From NCBI GenBank assembly GCA_003952965.2, contig CM025850.1:32664865-32728864 (forward strand): a stretch of DNA of 64,000 bases, read 5' to 3'. Shown here piece after piece: positions 10,701-22,002 of this stretch. This DNA comes from Morella rubra. Its lineage: Eukaryota > Streptophyta > Magnoliopsida > Fagales > Myricaceae. Both the position numbers and the translations under genes were made by a program. Every line of letters starts with the position of its first letter. The stretch's first letter is position 1. The notes under the pieces were generated by a model. It saw only the letters and a program-made list of their open reading frames with translations. It was not told the DNA's origin and ran no database searches.

Positions 10701-13397
10701 TTCCAGTAGATATAACTCACAAAGGTAGAGTATTTAATGGCTGCCAATTAGCTCACAAAAAAGATAATGGGTGCTGCAAAATTCTGCAGAAAAACAGAGG
10801 AATAACAGGGGAGAAGAAGCTACAAATCAGATGGTCTTTTTTCTTTTTTTTCTCTCCTACCTTTTTCAACTTTTTTTTCTCCATACACATGGACAATTTC
10901 GAAAATTTCACCAAACACTAACCAAAGTAAGAAGCATAACCGCAGTTTAACTAAACTAGGTAGAAAGTGCTGTACAGCACATTAACCCATAACATTCTGT
11001 CCCTTAATGTGCTGCTCTTGAACTCCTAGCGCCTCTCTTGGCTGCTAGAACTTCTCTTTGGAAGTGCTTTCTTCCTTTCTTTGTTTCAACCCCAATGCTG
11101 CCTTTTCCCATCACTTCTGTCAATGCACCATTTCCCATAGTCACTTTGGAATCGACTGTGATATCCCTGTACATAAAAATGTCTTTTTCTGGTGTCATAT
11201 GATTATGTCCAGGAACCACACCTCATTCTACTTTTCGGAGACATGTTGATATGCATAAAATAAAATTCCCTTTCGCTCTTCCCTTCATTGTTGATTATTG
11301 TTCAACCTACATTCTTCTTGTAAGTGACCAAACTTCTTGCAATGATAACATTGCTGCTTCCCTTTAAGGCAATACGCTTTGTCACGATGGCCGCTTTTTT
11401 TTTTTTTTCTGAACTCTAACCTTTTGTGAGGAGCCTTTGCCACTAGGTTTCCTGTCATAGTTACCTCCACCTCTTTCTCTTTAGCTTCTCTAAATGAGTT
11501 CCTTTTACCTTGATGATATGTTGATGGTTTCCTTTCACTATTTTAAGAGTTGACATTGAGTTTAGATTGAAATGCACTCTCAAATGACTTTATGGAGCGT
11601 TGTTCCAATCTTTGCTCTTGAGATTTTTAAGGGATCCAACAATCCCAATTTAGAAAGTTCTTTTTTTACTTCAATAACAGCCAGGCATGGAGTCAAATTT
11701 TTCAGGCAAGCCTTTCAATAGTTTTTCAACAATTCTACCATCAGTAATGTCTCCACTGTAAGCTTTTCTTTGATTTGCTAACTCCTAGAATCTATTGAAT
11801 AACCTTTCATATTCTCATTTTCTTTCATGCCCGACTCTCAAAATCTCTTCTAAGAGATTTAAGTTTGATAGTCTCACTTTTTTCTCTCCTTGAAACTCTT
11901 CTTGGAATGTTTCCTATGCTTCCTTGGCTGTTTTTGCTCATGATAATTGGAAAAATAGCTTCTGAAACACCTCTTTGAATCATTCCAAGAACTCCGGCAT
12001 CTTTGCTTTTGGTCTCCTTAACTCTTTTTGCTGAGTTTCTATTAAATTTGAAGTGGACTCAGGGATTTGATACCCTTATTCTACCAGGTCCTATTAATTA
12101 ATATAAATAAACAAAGTCCTCATCTTTATGCTTCAGGAATCATAGCTCTCACGAGAAAAAAATCGAACCTGAACACTGCTCCAATCGACACTACTTACAG
12201 TTGCCATATTTCATCCTCAAAATCCTCTTCTTTTTCTTCAATCTTCTGCCTTCAGACTCCTCTCTGAAGTGGCTCCTATACCACTTCTGTAGGCTGATAT
12301 TCTAGCAGATAACTCACAAAGATATTAATGACTGCCAATCAGCTCCGAAAAGAAATGTGTGGTTGCTGCAATGTTCTGCAGAAATACTGAGGAATAACAT
12401 GGGAGAAGAAGCTACCATTGAGATGGTCTTTTTTACTTGTTCTCTCATACGTTTCAGCAGTACCGCAAGCCCATGTACTTCAACTTTTTCAACACCTTTT
12501 ACAGCATACATATGGACCATTTCTAAACCTTTCTTTTGACCTAGCACTAACAAAAGTAACAAGCATAACCATAGTTCAACTAAACTAGGTACAAAGTGCT
12601 CTACAGCACATTAACTTATAACAGAGCATGATATATGTGCATTTTTCACCAGTCACCCCTGCCCCCTTCTCAAATGATAGATACATCCCTTAACCACAAC
12701 TTTCCATCCATAATGGGTTCCTAGGCCTCGACCTTTTGAAATGTGGAGAGTTTTCACTTGGCCTCAGAGGCTAGCTTGCTTTGGACCACAGTTATATCCC
12801 TTGCATTGATCTTCTAAAGCGTGAGGTATTTGAATGCTTAAACAATCAACAGGAAAGGGATTTTAGCCTGCGAGCAGATGGGGCGAGGAAAGGGGAACTT
12901 TAGTTAAACTGAACGGGGTTTTTGAATGCATAAACAATCAACAGGAAATGGATTTTAGCCTGAGAGCAGGTGGGGGGAGGAAAGGGGAACTTCAGTTAAA
13001 CTGAACAGTAGTATATTGAGTCATAGCTTCTTCTTCTTCTTCTTTTCCCCAGTCTAATATTGTTGGGCCATAGCTTGTCGTTGTTAATATGTTTTGCTTA
13101 TAGACTTGAGGGGCTGTTTCTGATGCTAAAAAAGAAATGCACTGCCTCAAGCTGCACTATATATTCTTATGGCAATATGAGGAGAGTCCACTTGTGAATG
13201 GAATCCCAGGGCCTTGCGAGCTACTCAAGCTCTACAAGTTCAAAATCTACAGGGGAAAATTTGTTTCAGTGTATTTGTCTGGTTTTGCTTTTCAGGTCAG
13301 TGAAGCCCATAGTCAGTTTGTTGAAGCACTTCAAGATCTCTTTGAAAGGCACAAAGCGCGGGTTGGTTATGCCGATCTTCAACTGAAAATTCTTTGA
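7719..13397 (+). CDS. DGAT2: Diacylglycerol O-acyltransferase 2, tandem copy A
   Basis: DGAT2 esterifies diacylglycerol with an acyl-CoA to make triacylglycerol at the endoplasmic reticulum. Nine exons join in frame to 331 residues: 7719-7915, 8019-8093, 8226-8311, 9174-9280, 9370-9525, 9881-9967, 10290-10387, 10572-10659, 13296-13397. An N-terminal hydrophobic hairpin (about residues 35-78) is followed by the YFP and EPHS motifs (EPHSVLPIG, the plant form of the catalytic HPHG-type box), [32 protein letters not shown] and the C-terminal ERHKARVGY...LKIL. Length is close to the plant norm of about 315-335. All signature residues I can check are present, so this copy looks functional. Intron 8 is 2.6 kb because of a retrotransposon insertion. 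The ATG at 7719 matches the second ATG of copy B. Confidence 0.93.
10688..10994 (-). repeat. LTR of the intron 8 element (3' LTR in element orientation)
   Basis: It pairs with 12288-12623: shared blocks include the GATATTC region at the left edge, ACTCACAAAG, TTCTGCAGAAA, GGAGAAGAAGCTAC, GATGGTCTTTTT, AAGCATAACC and CTAAACTAGGTA, ending at TACAGCACATTAAC..ATAACA. Many substitutions and small indels separate the two LTRs, so the insertion is not recent. Confidence 0.8.
12288..12623 (-). repeat. LTR of the intron 8 element (5' LTR in element orientation)
   Basis: Partner of the LTR at 10688-10994. The degenerate primer-binding site lies immediately inside it at 12271-12283 (reverse strand), which fixes the orientation of the element. 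Confidence 0.8.
12829..13009 (+). repeat. 92-base tandem duplication in DGAT2-A intron 8
   Basis: The block starting TTTGAATGCTTAAACAATC at 12829 is repeated from 12921 (TTTGAATGCATAAACAATC), both continuing through AACAGGAAA.GGATTTTAGCCTG and ending at GTTAAACTGAAC. Copy B has only a single copy of this segment, at 22158 onward, so the duplication arose in copy A or one unit was lost from copy B. Confidence 0.75.
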
Positions 13398-13639
13398 CTG
13401 GATCTTAATTTGTACTCCTCCTGCTCCCTAATTTACAATTCGATTGTGTTTGATTCCACAGAAAAATAAGGTCTCTTTGATTCTTGCCTGAACATGATCG
13501 TAACTTTAAAAAGTGGAGCTTTTTCATATGAATATGGAGAGTACTTGAGTTATACTTCTTTTTTTTCTTTAATCAAGATAGAACTGCATTTTTCATTTTT
13601 TGTTACTCAAGACTTCCTTTATTCATGAACTCCAAGTCA

Positions 13640-14600
13640 TACGCAATCAAGGGGGTTGGAACCCCGCATACAGCCGAGAAAGTCTATCTAAGTACTCCGG
13701 AACAAAGGGGTAGTCTCCAGAAGTAATTCTAGAGGCGGTTCATCAAGCAAGGTGGTGCACCAAACCATTTGCACCTCTACGAATATGATTAAACTTTCAA
13801 GATGAAGCTCAGTGAAGGGTATTCCTAATATCAGCAATCCTCTCATGCATACGCTACTCAACACGCCTAGGAAAGGATTTGATAGCAGAGATCACATTAG
13901 AAGAATCCCCTTCAATAATGACATATGAAAAGCCTCTCCTTTGAGCATGCTTAAGACCAAAATGGGCAGCTGCAACCTTCGCTTCTAACGGGGACAAAGA
14001 TGCCATCTGCTTCTTTGAACTCACCATGACAATTCCGAAACATAGCTGCTGCCACACAGTGAAGGTGCCTCGTACAGCAGCGTCAGCGTTGACTTCAATC
14101 GATGGGTAGGGGGAGGACACGACACCTGGACCGGGTCAGCCTTCTCCTTACCATTCCAGGCCTCCTAATGAACCATACCCACTCTCCTGACCTGCTCTGC
14201 AAGCTCCATGAGGATCCATATAAGTTTGTCCATGCACAATCCAGTTTTTATTAAACCACGTCATGTCAATGGCGTTAGAGGCAAATAATTGGAATAGGTG
14301 AATCTGATCAACCGGTATCCCAAATTTCATAGGATAAAGAATGTACCAGAGCCAATCCATCACGATATTTCACCCAACATCAGTATATCCAAGGTTCAGG
14401 GGTTTCTCACGCCACAGTACTCGAGCACCAAGTGAAGTGTGGTTTCTTGGCTTGACTGGCATAGGTTGCACATACTGGTCTTCCTCCTCCACTTGGCCAA
14501 TTTGGTCCGCCACTCGTCCCTTACTCGGGAGTAAATCCCAAGCCACTTACCACAGTAACAGTTTTAGTCTTTCATGAATTTTCATTCTCCATAACTCTTT
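13640..14600 (-). mobile_element. LINE remnant between the DGAT2 genes
   Basis: On the reverse strand a linker segment (DMTWFNKNWIVHGQ, near 14220-14270) is followed downstream by an RNase H-like domain with VNADAAVRG, LSPLEAKVAAAHFGL and VIIEGDSSNVISAI (13854-14120). This is the usual C-terminal order of plant LINE polyproteins. Frame breaks separate the parts and the reverse transcriptase is missing. It occupies the spacer between the tandem genes. Confidence 0.7.
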
Positions 14601-17414
14601 CCAAAGTTTCTGCTCAATGCCCTCTGTCGTGGTCAATTCTTCTCTTGACAATTTGAGGATACATAGATTTAGTGGAAAAGTTCGTAGACCCCTCCCAAGG
14701 ATTTCTTTGGTAAATTTGTCACTTTCGTCTTCTGCTTTTCATCCTTTTCTCTGATGGAATGCTTTTCACCCTTTTTCTCTAACGGAAGGACTTAATCCGG
14801 TGGCGGTGGTAAGAAACAGGTTTGAATAAATAACGTCCATCCACTGCTACTTGTATTTATGTTCAAATATATAGTCCGTCTTTAAATGTAGTATAACCGT
14901 AGAAATGAAAGATAAAGATTTATTTTAATTGGTTGTTCGAATGATCTAATTCTGTAAGAAATTGACACACCATATGTTGAATATTTACTATCTACACTAT
15001 TCATAATTAATACTGAACCGTCCAATTCGACAGCAAATAAAAGATGATTCTGATCTGAATAAGTCCATCCATTTGCCTGGTGATCTTTGATGGAAAGCAT
15101 CTTCCATCAAAAGCCATTTATGGATGGTGAGCAAGGCATTGTATATCAGCTCGGCATAGAGTATCTGAATTGCCTTTCAGACTAGACGTGTGGGGAAAAT
15201 GCCAATTTCAATATGCGAGTTTTTCTTATAGGCGACCATTTACGTAAAAGCAAAACAAGTTCTTATTTGGACGAGACGAGACCCTCTCTCCACTTTTTCC
15301 TCTCTTAATCATCGACGAGTCAACTGCGCAGAGACACAGAGACGTTTCTCTCTCACTCACTCTTTTTCTCACTCTTTTTTTTTTCCCTTTGGACGACACA
15401 GAACTTTAAACAGATAAAAAACTAATAATCATGACGAAAGAAATAGACATGCATGTCGATATACTCACGCGCACAAGCACAAACATACACAGAAAGATGT
15501 AATTTATTCCTAACTTCCCCAAAGAGTAAAAAATTAGTACCCCAGGCTCCAGCAATCACGATCAAGAGTTTTTCTAATTGTTCTCCCCTGGTTTCTGTCT
15601 CATGCCAAGCGCACTTGTTCACCCCTGGTCTCTGTCTCATGCCAAGCGCACTTGTTCGCCCCTGGTTTATTAATTCTATTCTATTCAACTACGAAAGTAA
15701 CGAAATATAACCAAAGGCTGAAATGTGGCGTTTAAAAGAGTCTATAAAAAAGGAAAAACTATACTTCAAATTTTTTTATTTTGGGACATGTTCGCTTACA
15801 TATGAATTTGGTAAAATAAGTGGAGCTTGAATTGACAGAGGGAGAGACAAGAGGACTTTTAAAGCGACTCTAAAATGGCATAAATTAAGCGATTTGCATT
15901 TTTCCCATAAAAAATTATATGGATTGAACAAGTACCGTTCTTACATGCACCGTTCGGGCACTGCCTTTGGGCTCTTAAACAGCCTGCTCGACCGATTTGC
16001 CCGAGCCACCACCAGTGGCCCCGACCTCGATCAATTCGTCGGCCTACTGTCGGTTTGGTCAGATTTAACCTGAGCTACAGAGGGAGAGGGAGAGCGGGTG
16101 CCAGCTGGGTTAGGCGGCACGGTGTGAGGCTGTGAGCGACAGAGGGAGAGAGGGAGAGGAGAGGTGGGGGAGGGGGAGGGAAGCCGCTACTGAAAATCCA
16201 TGTATACCTTTTTTTTGGCAGGCAGGCAGGCTTAGCACATTTCTGCCTTAATCATCGGAATATTGCTTTTTTGCGAGTCTGTGACGATGAAGGTAGCAAC
16301 TTACACAAGATTAGTGCCACGATGAAAAAATAATCATAATAATTAAGGAACGATAAACTAATAGATAAGATCTAAAACAAAGTTAAGATATTAATCGTAA
16401 TGATCAGTTTATGGGCTCCATATCCATGCTTTCTTATTCGCCCACTATTCTTTTAGTCAGAATGGCACTCCTCTCCTCTTATAATTATAGGAATGAATCA
16501 GTTCCATATTCTTGCTTTCTTATTCGCTCACTATTCTTTTGGGCAGAGTGGGATTCCTCTTATAATAGGAATTAATGTAGGGACGTCGTACCGGAGAAAT
16601 GATTGGCCGAACGTGACGAGATTAAAATAAATGGCGGCGGAGTTACAGGGAGTCCAGCAAGAGAGCATAATTTGCAATACCTAGCATATTGCACGGGGAA
16701 AGTGATCCATGAAGACCATGAATATACTGAAGTTGAGGTTGCAATCTCTGAATTAAAGCACTCTTTGATCCTTAAAGAACATCTATCCTACACTGATATT
16801 ATCTATCCTCAATGCTTCTGAGTCTCAAAAGATGGCGTAAATAACGTGATTGTCAATTTCGTTTCTCTGACCTTAACGTATACAGGCACAAAAGGGAACA
16901 GAGACTCAGAGAGTAAAGAAAACAATGAACTTTATTAGCTTTCATCCCCTCCAGAAAGTGTTTTTCTAGAGGTCCACGGGAACAGATTAAACATGGGGCA
17001 TAAGCTCAATCAACAGAACTTGGCAATAAAATGTTAAGATTGGAATTAATGTAGAGGCGTGCCGCGCATCGAAGAAATCACTGGCTGAACGTGACGCGAT
17101 TATAATAATCGGTCCCGTGTTCTTTACTTATACCTGATTTTTGTGTTTGTTTTAGTGGGAATATTTTGAGCGTGCGACTGTGTGCATGTGGGGTCGGACA
17201 GGAAACTAGTATCTTTTCTGGGTACGTCATACATGAAAGCACGAAAGCGGTGACAACTCCAAGAAAATGACGGTCTCAATTTCTCTCCTTTTTTTATCAG
17301 CTTTTATTTCTGAACCATAACTTTTAAATTGTCGCTTTGGTTGGAAAGGGAACAGGAGGACAGAGGACTTCGAGTTAGTAGAATTTGCTCTTTGCAGAAG
17401 GAAAGGAGAAGCTG
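14601..17414. promoter_or_regulatory. Spacer and upstream region of DGAT2 copy B with internal duplications
   Basis: No gene is seen. The distal part has a 36-37-base tandem repeat around CTCATGCCAAGCGCACTTG (15584-15660). A second tandem duplication of about 85 bases lies at 16416-16573 (TTTCTTATTCGC.CACTATTCTTTT twice). The proximal part carries two copies of a block also present upstream of copy A: GGAATTAATGTAG...GAACGTGACG at about 16568-16625 and again at 17042-17098. The second copy continues into ATAATCGGTCCCGTGTTC and is collinear with copy A up to the start codon. The promoter block of copy B is therefore partly doubled. Confidence 0.55.
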
Positions 17415-20400
17415 ATGACGATGGTGACGGAAAAGGAAGAGGTCAGGGAGAACGAGAGGAAGCCGGAATCAAAGCCGCAGCCGAGGGTATTTAAGGGAAG
17501 TGAAGAATTCCAATCGAACAGACTGCATTCATTTGTTGCGCTGATCGTATTTACGGGGGCCGCGCATTTGACCCTCGCTTTGTTCTTCGGCTCCTTCATG
17601 ATTCCTCTATCCAAAGGCGTTTTGTTCGTATCTTTTCTGACCCTTTTCTCAATTTTTCTCTCTCTCTTATTGTTATATTCAATTTTAGTTACAAAAATTT
17701 TTCTCTCTTTTTTTTTAACTAATTTTCGTAAATTTTTTTACTACTTTCCGTAAATTTTTTTATCTTTTTACCAACATTTTAACTCTCTCCTACCTTTTTA
17801 TAACTTTCATAGTCAAAATTTTAATCGTCCCAAAATTTTATCACTTAAACACAACCTTTTTATGTGATCAGGGTCTTGGGATTCCTTGCAATACTTGTGT
17901 ACCTTCCCATTAACGAAAAATCAAGATTCGGCTCAAAATTGACCAGGTCTACTACTAATCTCTTTCCTCTCTTCAGCGTTTCACCAGTGTTTGCATAACA
18001 TTCTTTCCACTTGCTTTTATACGAGAATTAAAGAGAATCTTATTTGCAGGTACATATGTAAGCATGCTTGCAGTTACTTCCCAATGACTCTGCATGTGGA
18101 GGATATAAAAGCCTTCCATCCTGATCGTTCTTATGGTCTTTTCTATTCCTCCATTACAGCTTCATGTTCTACAGTCTGTTCGCTCTTTTTTCTTTCCCCC
18201 TTTAATTTTATTTCTTTCTAATGATTGTGACGTATATTCTTAGTCCCATCTCGGCTGTCTTCCTTTCTTTCTTTTCCTCTCCCATCGTCTAGCAGAATCA
18301 GACATCTGAGATGCAGCAGCTTCTGTGCATCATGAATTAACGGGTGTGGAAGGGGGATTATGGCCAATTTATAAGTCCAAGGGAAATCTTCACCTCTTGA
18401 ATTTGTTTTTGGGATTCAAAAAGCCCAAGACCAACTAACAAGAGCCCAGAGTACCAACAAATAGATTGTCGCCTTTTCAACCCAACGCTAATGTGTGAGA
18501 AGGAAATTGTTAGAGTTAGTTCTACATCGATTGTGGAAAGAGTTGATAATCACTTATAAGTGTGATGAAAAACTTCACCTCTTGAATTAGTTTTTGACCT
18601 TGAGAAGGTCTAAGACCACCCAACAATCCCTTGATCAAGTTGTTTGCCAAGAGAGGACACATTTACCTACTGCAGCCCCTCTATTAGATCTAAGGCTTTC
18701 TTTTGCCAATCCCAGTATCTAAAATTTCAGAATCAGGTTGGTGGTCATTTTACAAGTGTGAGAGAAAACTTCTCATCTTGAATCAAGTTTTGGCCTTAAG
18801 AAGGTTCAAGATCATCCAACCGTCCCTAGATCAAGTTGATTGCCAAGAGAGGACACATTTAGGTACCTCAGCCCCTCTATTAGATCTAAGGCTTTCTTGT
18901 GAGTTGTGCCAATCCCAGCATCGAACACTCGGGAATCAGTTGGTCCCAGTCGGCAAAGTCTTTGCTTTATGTCAACAAGGACCTAATGTTACAGTTTTTT
19001 AGACCCATTGCATTTTTCCTTCCACTACAATTATTTCACTGGTTGAAAACCAACCATCTTCAAGTACCTACATAAAGGAATTATCTTTCGCACCCAAGAG
19101 AGTGGATGAAGAATATTCCCACTTGACTTCCTGGTCCGATCAATAAGCCAGATCAAGACACGTGCACACCAAACGCATGTTATTCAGATTCTTTACAAAT
19201 AAAGGGAACAAGTTGAGCCTTGACAACTGTGACCTTGCTCAACTAAAAATGCACATTGCTTTTGCCAGCTTCTCTACCCACGAGAGTGGTTAAATTAGTA
19301 AGCCCTGGAGGCGATAGTTTTGTACGGAGCTTTACTGCTGTAGTTGGCCAAATAATCTTTGATGCTCTGTTTCTCCTTGATTTGTTAACGTGTTAACCTT
19401 TTTCTATGTTTCATGCAGTCTTTGGTTTTGAACCACATTCAGTTTTGCCATTTGGCGTTATTGCACTTAGCAACGGTACAGGTTTCATGCCTCTCCCAAA
19501 GATAAAGATCCTTGCCAGTAATTCAGTAAGAAATTTTTCCCTGACATGCTGTAAGATTTTCGTGGAGCCCTCTTCCATGTGTAGTCTCTCTTACATGTGT
19601 AAAAATGGTTAGGTGTTCCGCACACCTTTTGTGAGGCACATATGGACATGGTTCGGTATCGCAGCTGTGACGAAGAAAAATTTCATCTCCCTCTTAGAAG
19701 CTGGTTGCAGTTGCGTCATAGTGCCAGGCGGAGTGCACGAGACAGCGCTTCTGGAGCGTGATTCTGAGGTTTAACTCTTTTAGCTCTTCTTTATCCTGCA
19801 TCTTTGTGTGGACTGATGTTTAGACATACTCATCTGTTTCTGTATTAAGATTTTGGATGATAATTTCACACCAGGGTTTGGTAAATCTTTGGCGCCTTGA
19901 CATTCTTCTTAGCTTCACAATAATAGACATCTCTCTTTCTCTCCACACCCTCACACACATGCTAATGCAAGAGCTTGTGCAGAAGTGTGTGCATATGTGC
20001 GCATGTGTAGGAAAACATGTAGCAAGAGCCTTTTTTTTTTTTTTTGGTTAAAGAACTTTTTTGTCTTGGGTTTTACGTCCTTTTTAAAAACGGTCCATGA
20101 GTTTTCAATATGATCACCAGCCGTCCCTGAGTTTTTTTGTTTTGTCAAAAAAGTTCTTCAGTTAGTTTTAAGTCCAATCACCTACCGATAATGATACACG
20201 TAACAACCAATCGGTTTCCAACACGTGTACACTTTTCCAATCAAATTTCGACACGTGGTTGTCTTTCTGGGTCTAATGTGTAGGGTCCGTTAGGTGACTA
20301 TATTTAAAATTATTAGAAAGAGACAGAAGGACTGTATTAATAAAATTAAAAAATCCATGGGACTATTAAAATGAAAACCTTTGGACTAGTTTTTGAAAGA

Positions 20401-21938
20401 GTGTAAAACTCATGGACTAAAAAGATCTTTAACCCCTCTTATCTTTTTGGTGGGAATCGTCCACTGTTGATGTTCTAATCTCTTGCGGTAGTAGATTATC
20501 TTCCTCAAGACAAGAAAAGGATTCGTGCGCGTAGCCATGGAGACGGGCTCCCCTCTGGTTCCAGTTTTCTGCTTTGGTCAGGTATTGGTTCTTAATATAT
20601 ATGCAGATGCATTTCTTTTAAATCTTGTCTTTTAGTTTATTGGAGCATCTGCAAAGATATTCGGCATAGGACGTTGGAATTGCTGGTAGCTGCTTTGTAC
20701 ATGATAGGCATTTAATGGTTTTGCCTTATTGGTCTGTCATCATATATATATACTATTGCGTTTTGCTACACAGTAACAGTCAATTTCTTGCTCTCTCTCT
20801 CTCTCTCTTCCACAATTTTGCTGTAGTCGAACGTGTTTAAGTGGGTTAAGCCAAGTGGGGAGAGGTATCTGAAAATTTGTAAAGCTTGGAAGTTCAACCC
20901 AATGTACTTCTGGGGAGTTTGGGGGTATGTATATATAATTCTCTTCATATGTCGGCCTTCTTCTCGTATTGTTTTGATCCTATACTCTTCTGCTGCTTCT
21001 TTCTTCAATCGGCCTAGTTCTTTCTTAATGTTCTTATAACCGGAGACTAGGTCTCTATTAAAAGCGTAAGGGAAATGTACAAAGCGGTGGCAATTGTCTG
21101 AGGTGGTTCTTCACTTTTGCAGAACTCCTCTGCCCTTCAGCCGTCCATTGGATATAGTGGTGGGTAAACCAATCGAAATCAAGAAAAATCCACAGCCCAG
21201 TGTGGAAGAGGTATGTATGCCGCATCTGGATCGTTTGGGCATAATAAATAAAATTATGCAGAACCCCTTAGATCGTTTTTCTTTTTATAGTCACCCCTGC
21301 TGCCTCCTCAAATGACAGACACATCCCTTAACCCCAACTTTCCACCCGTAGTGGTTGGGTTCCTAGGCCTCGACCTTTGAAAATGTGTGGCACTTTTACT
21401 TGGCCTCAGAGGCTAACTTGATTTGGAGCACAGTTGTATTGCTTGGGTCCAATAAGGAGACTCCTACTGCCTTTCGTTTATGATCTTGTAGAGCATCTGG
21501 TATAAGGGTGGGCATCGGAACGGATGGAACCGGAATTGGCCATTCCGGTTCCGGTTTCAGTACCCACCGGAATCATTATTATTATTCGGTTCTATTCCAG
21601 AATCAACTGGAATTTTCAAAACCGGAACCGGAAATTCCGGTTCCTTATCTGGGCCTAAAAAGTCCAGATTTAGTTTGGGCCCATTGGCCCAAAAATGAAT
21701 TTTTTAAGTTGTATTTTGTGGGCCAAAACAAAATAAACATGGTCAAATAACTTTAAATTAAAATTAGAAGTAAACAACTAAATTCCAAAACAATATTTCA
21801 TTATTTTAGGATGTCAAAATAAACTCTAAATTAAAATTACAAAAATTACAACTAAATTTCAAAACAAAATAAAACATGGTCAAAATAAACAATAAATTAA
21901 AATTACAAAAAAAACTGCTAAACAAACAAAAAAAAAAA

Positions 21939-22002
<64 letters not shown>

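Larger units (their letters stand above)
10688..12623 (-). mobile_element. Gag-only copia-type LTR retrotransposon in DGAT2-A intron 8
   Basis: Two diverged direct LTRs, 10688-10994 and 12288-12623, begin TGTTGG/TGTAGG and end TAACA. They are flanked by near-identical 5-base duplications, GGCCA (10683-10687) and GAGCA (12624-12628). The element lies on the reverse strand: next to its 5' LTR the reverse complement of 12271-12283 reads TGGTATAGGAGCC, close to the initiator-Met tRNA primer site TGGTATCAGAGCC. Inside are a gag zinc knuckle [14 protein letters not shown] (CX2CX4HX4C, within 11285-11470) and the beginning of a protease-like segment containing NHMT and MGNG (11004-11219). No integrase or reverse transcriptase is present. 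At 1.9 kb it is non-autonomous. Confidence 0.85.

Noticed and set aside
18441..18507. Primer-binding site for the LTR-like segments in DGAT2-B intron 3
   Set aside because: A TGGTACTCTGGGCTC-like string exists on the reverse strand but lies on the wrong side of the adjacent segment to prime synthesis, so it was not counted as evidence.
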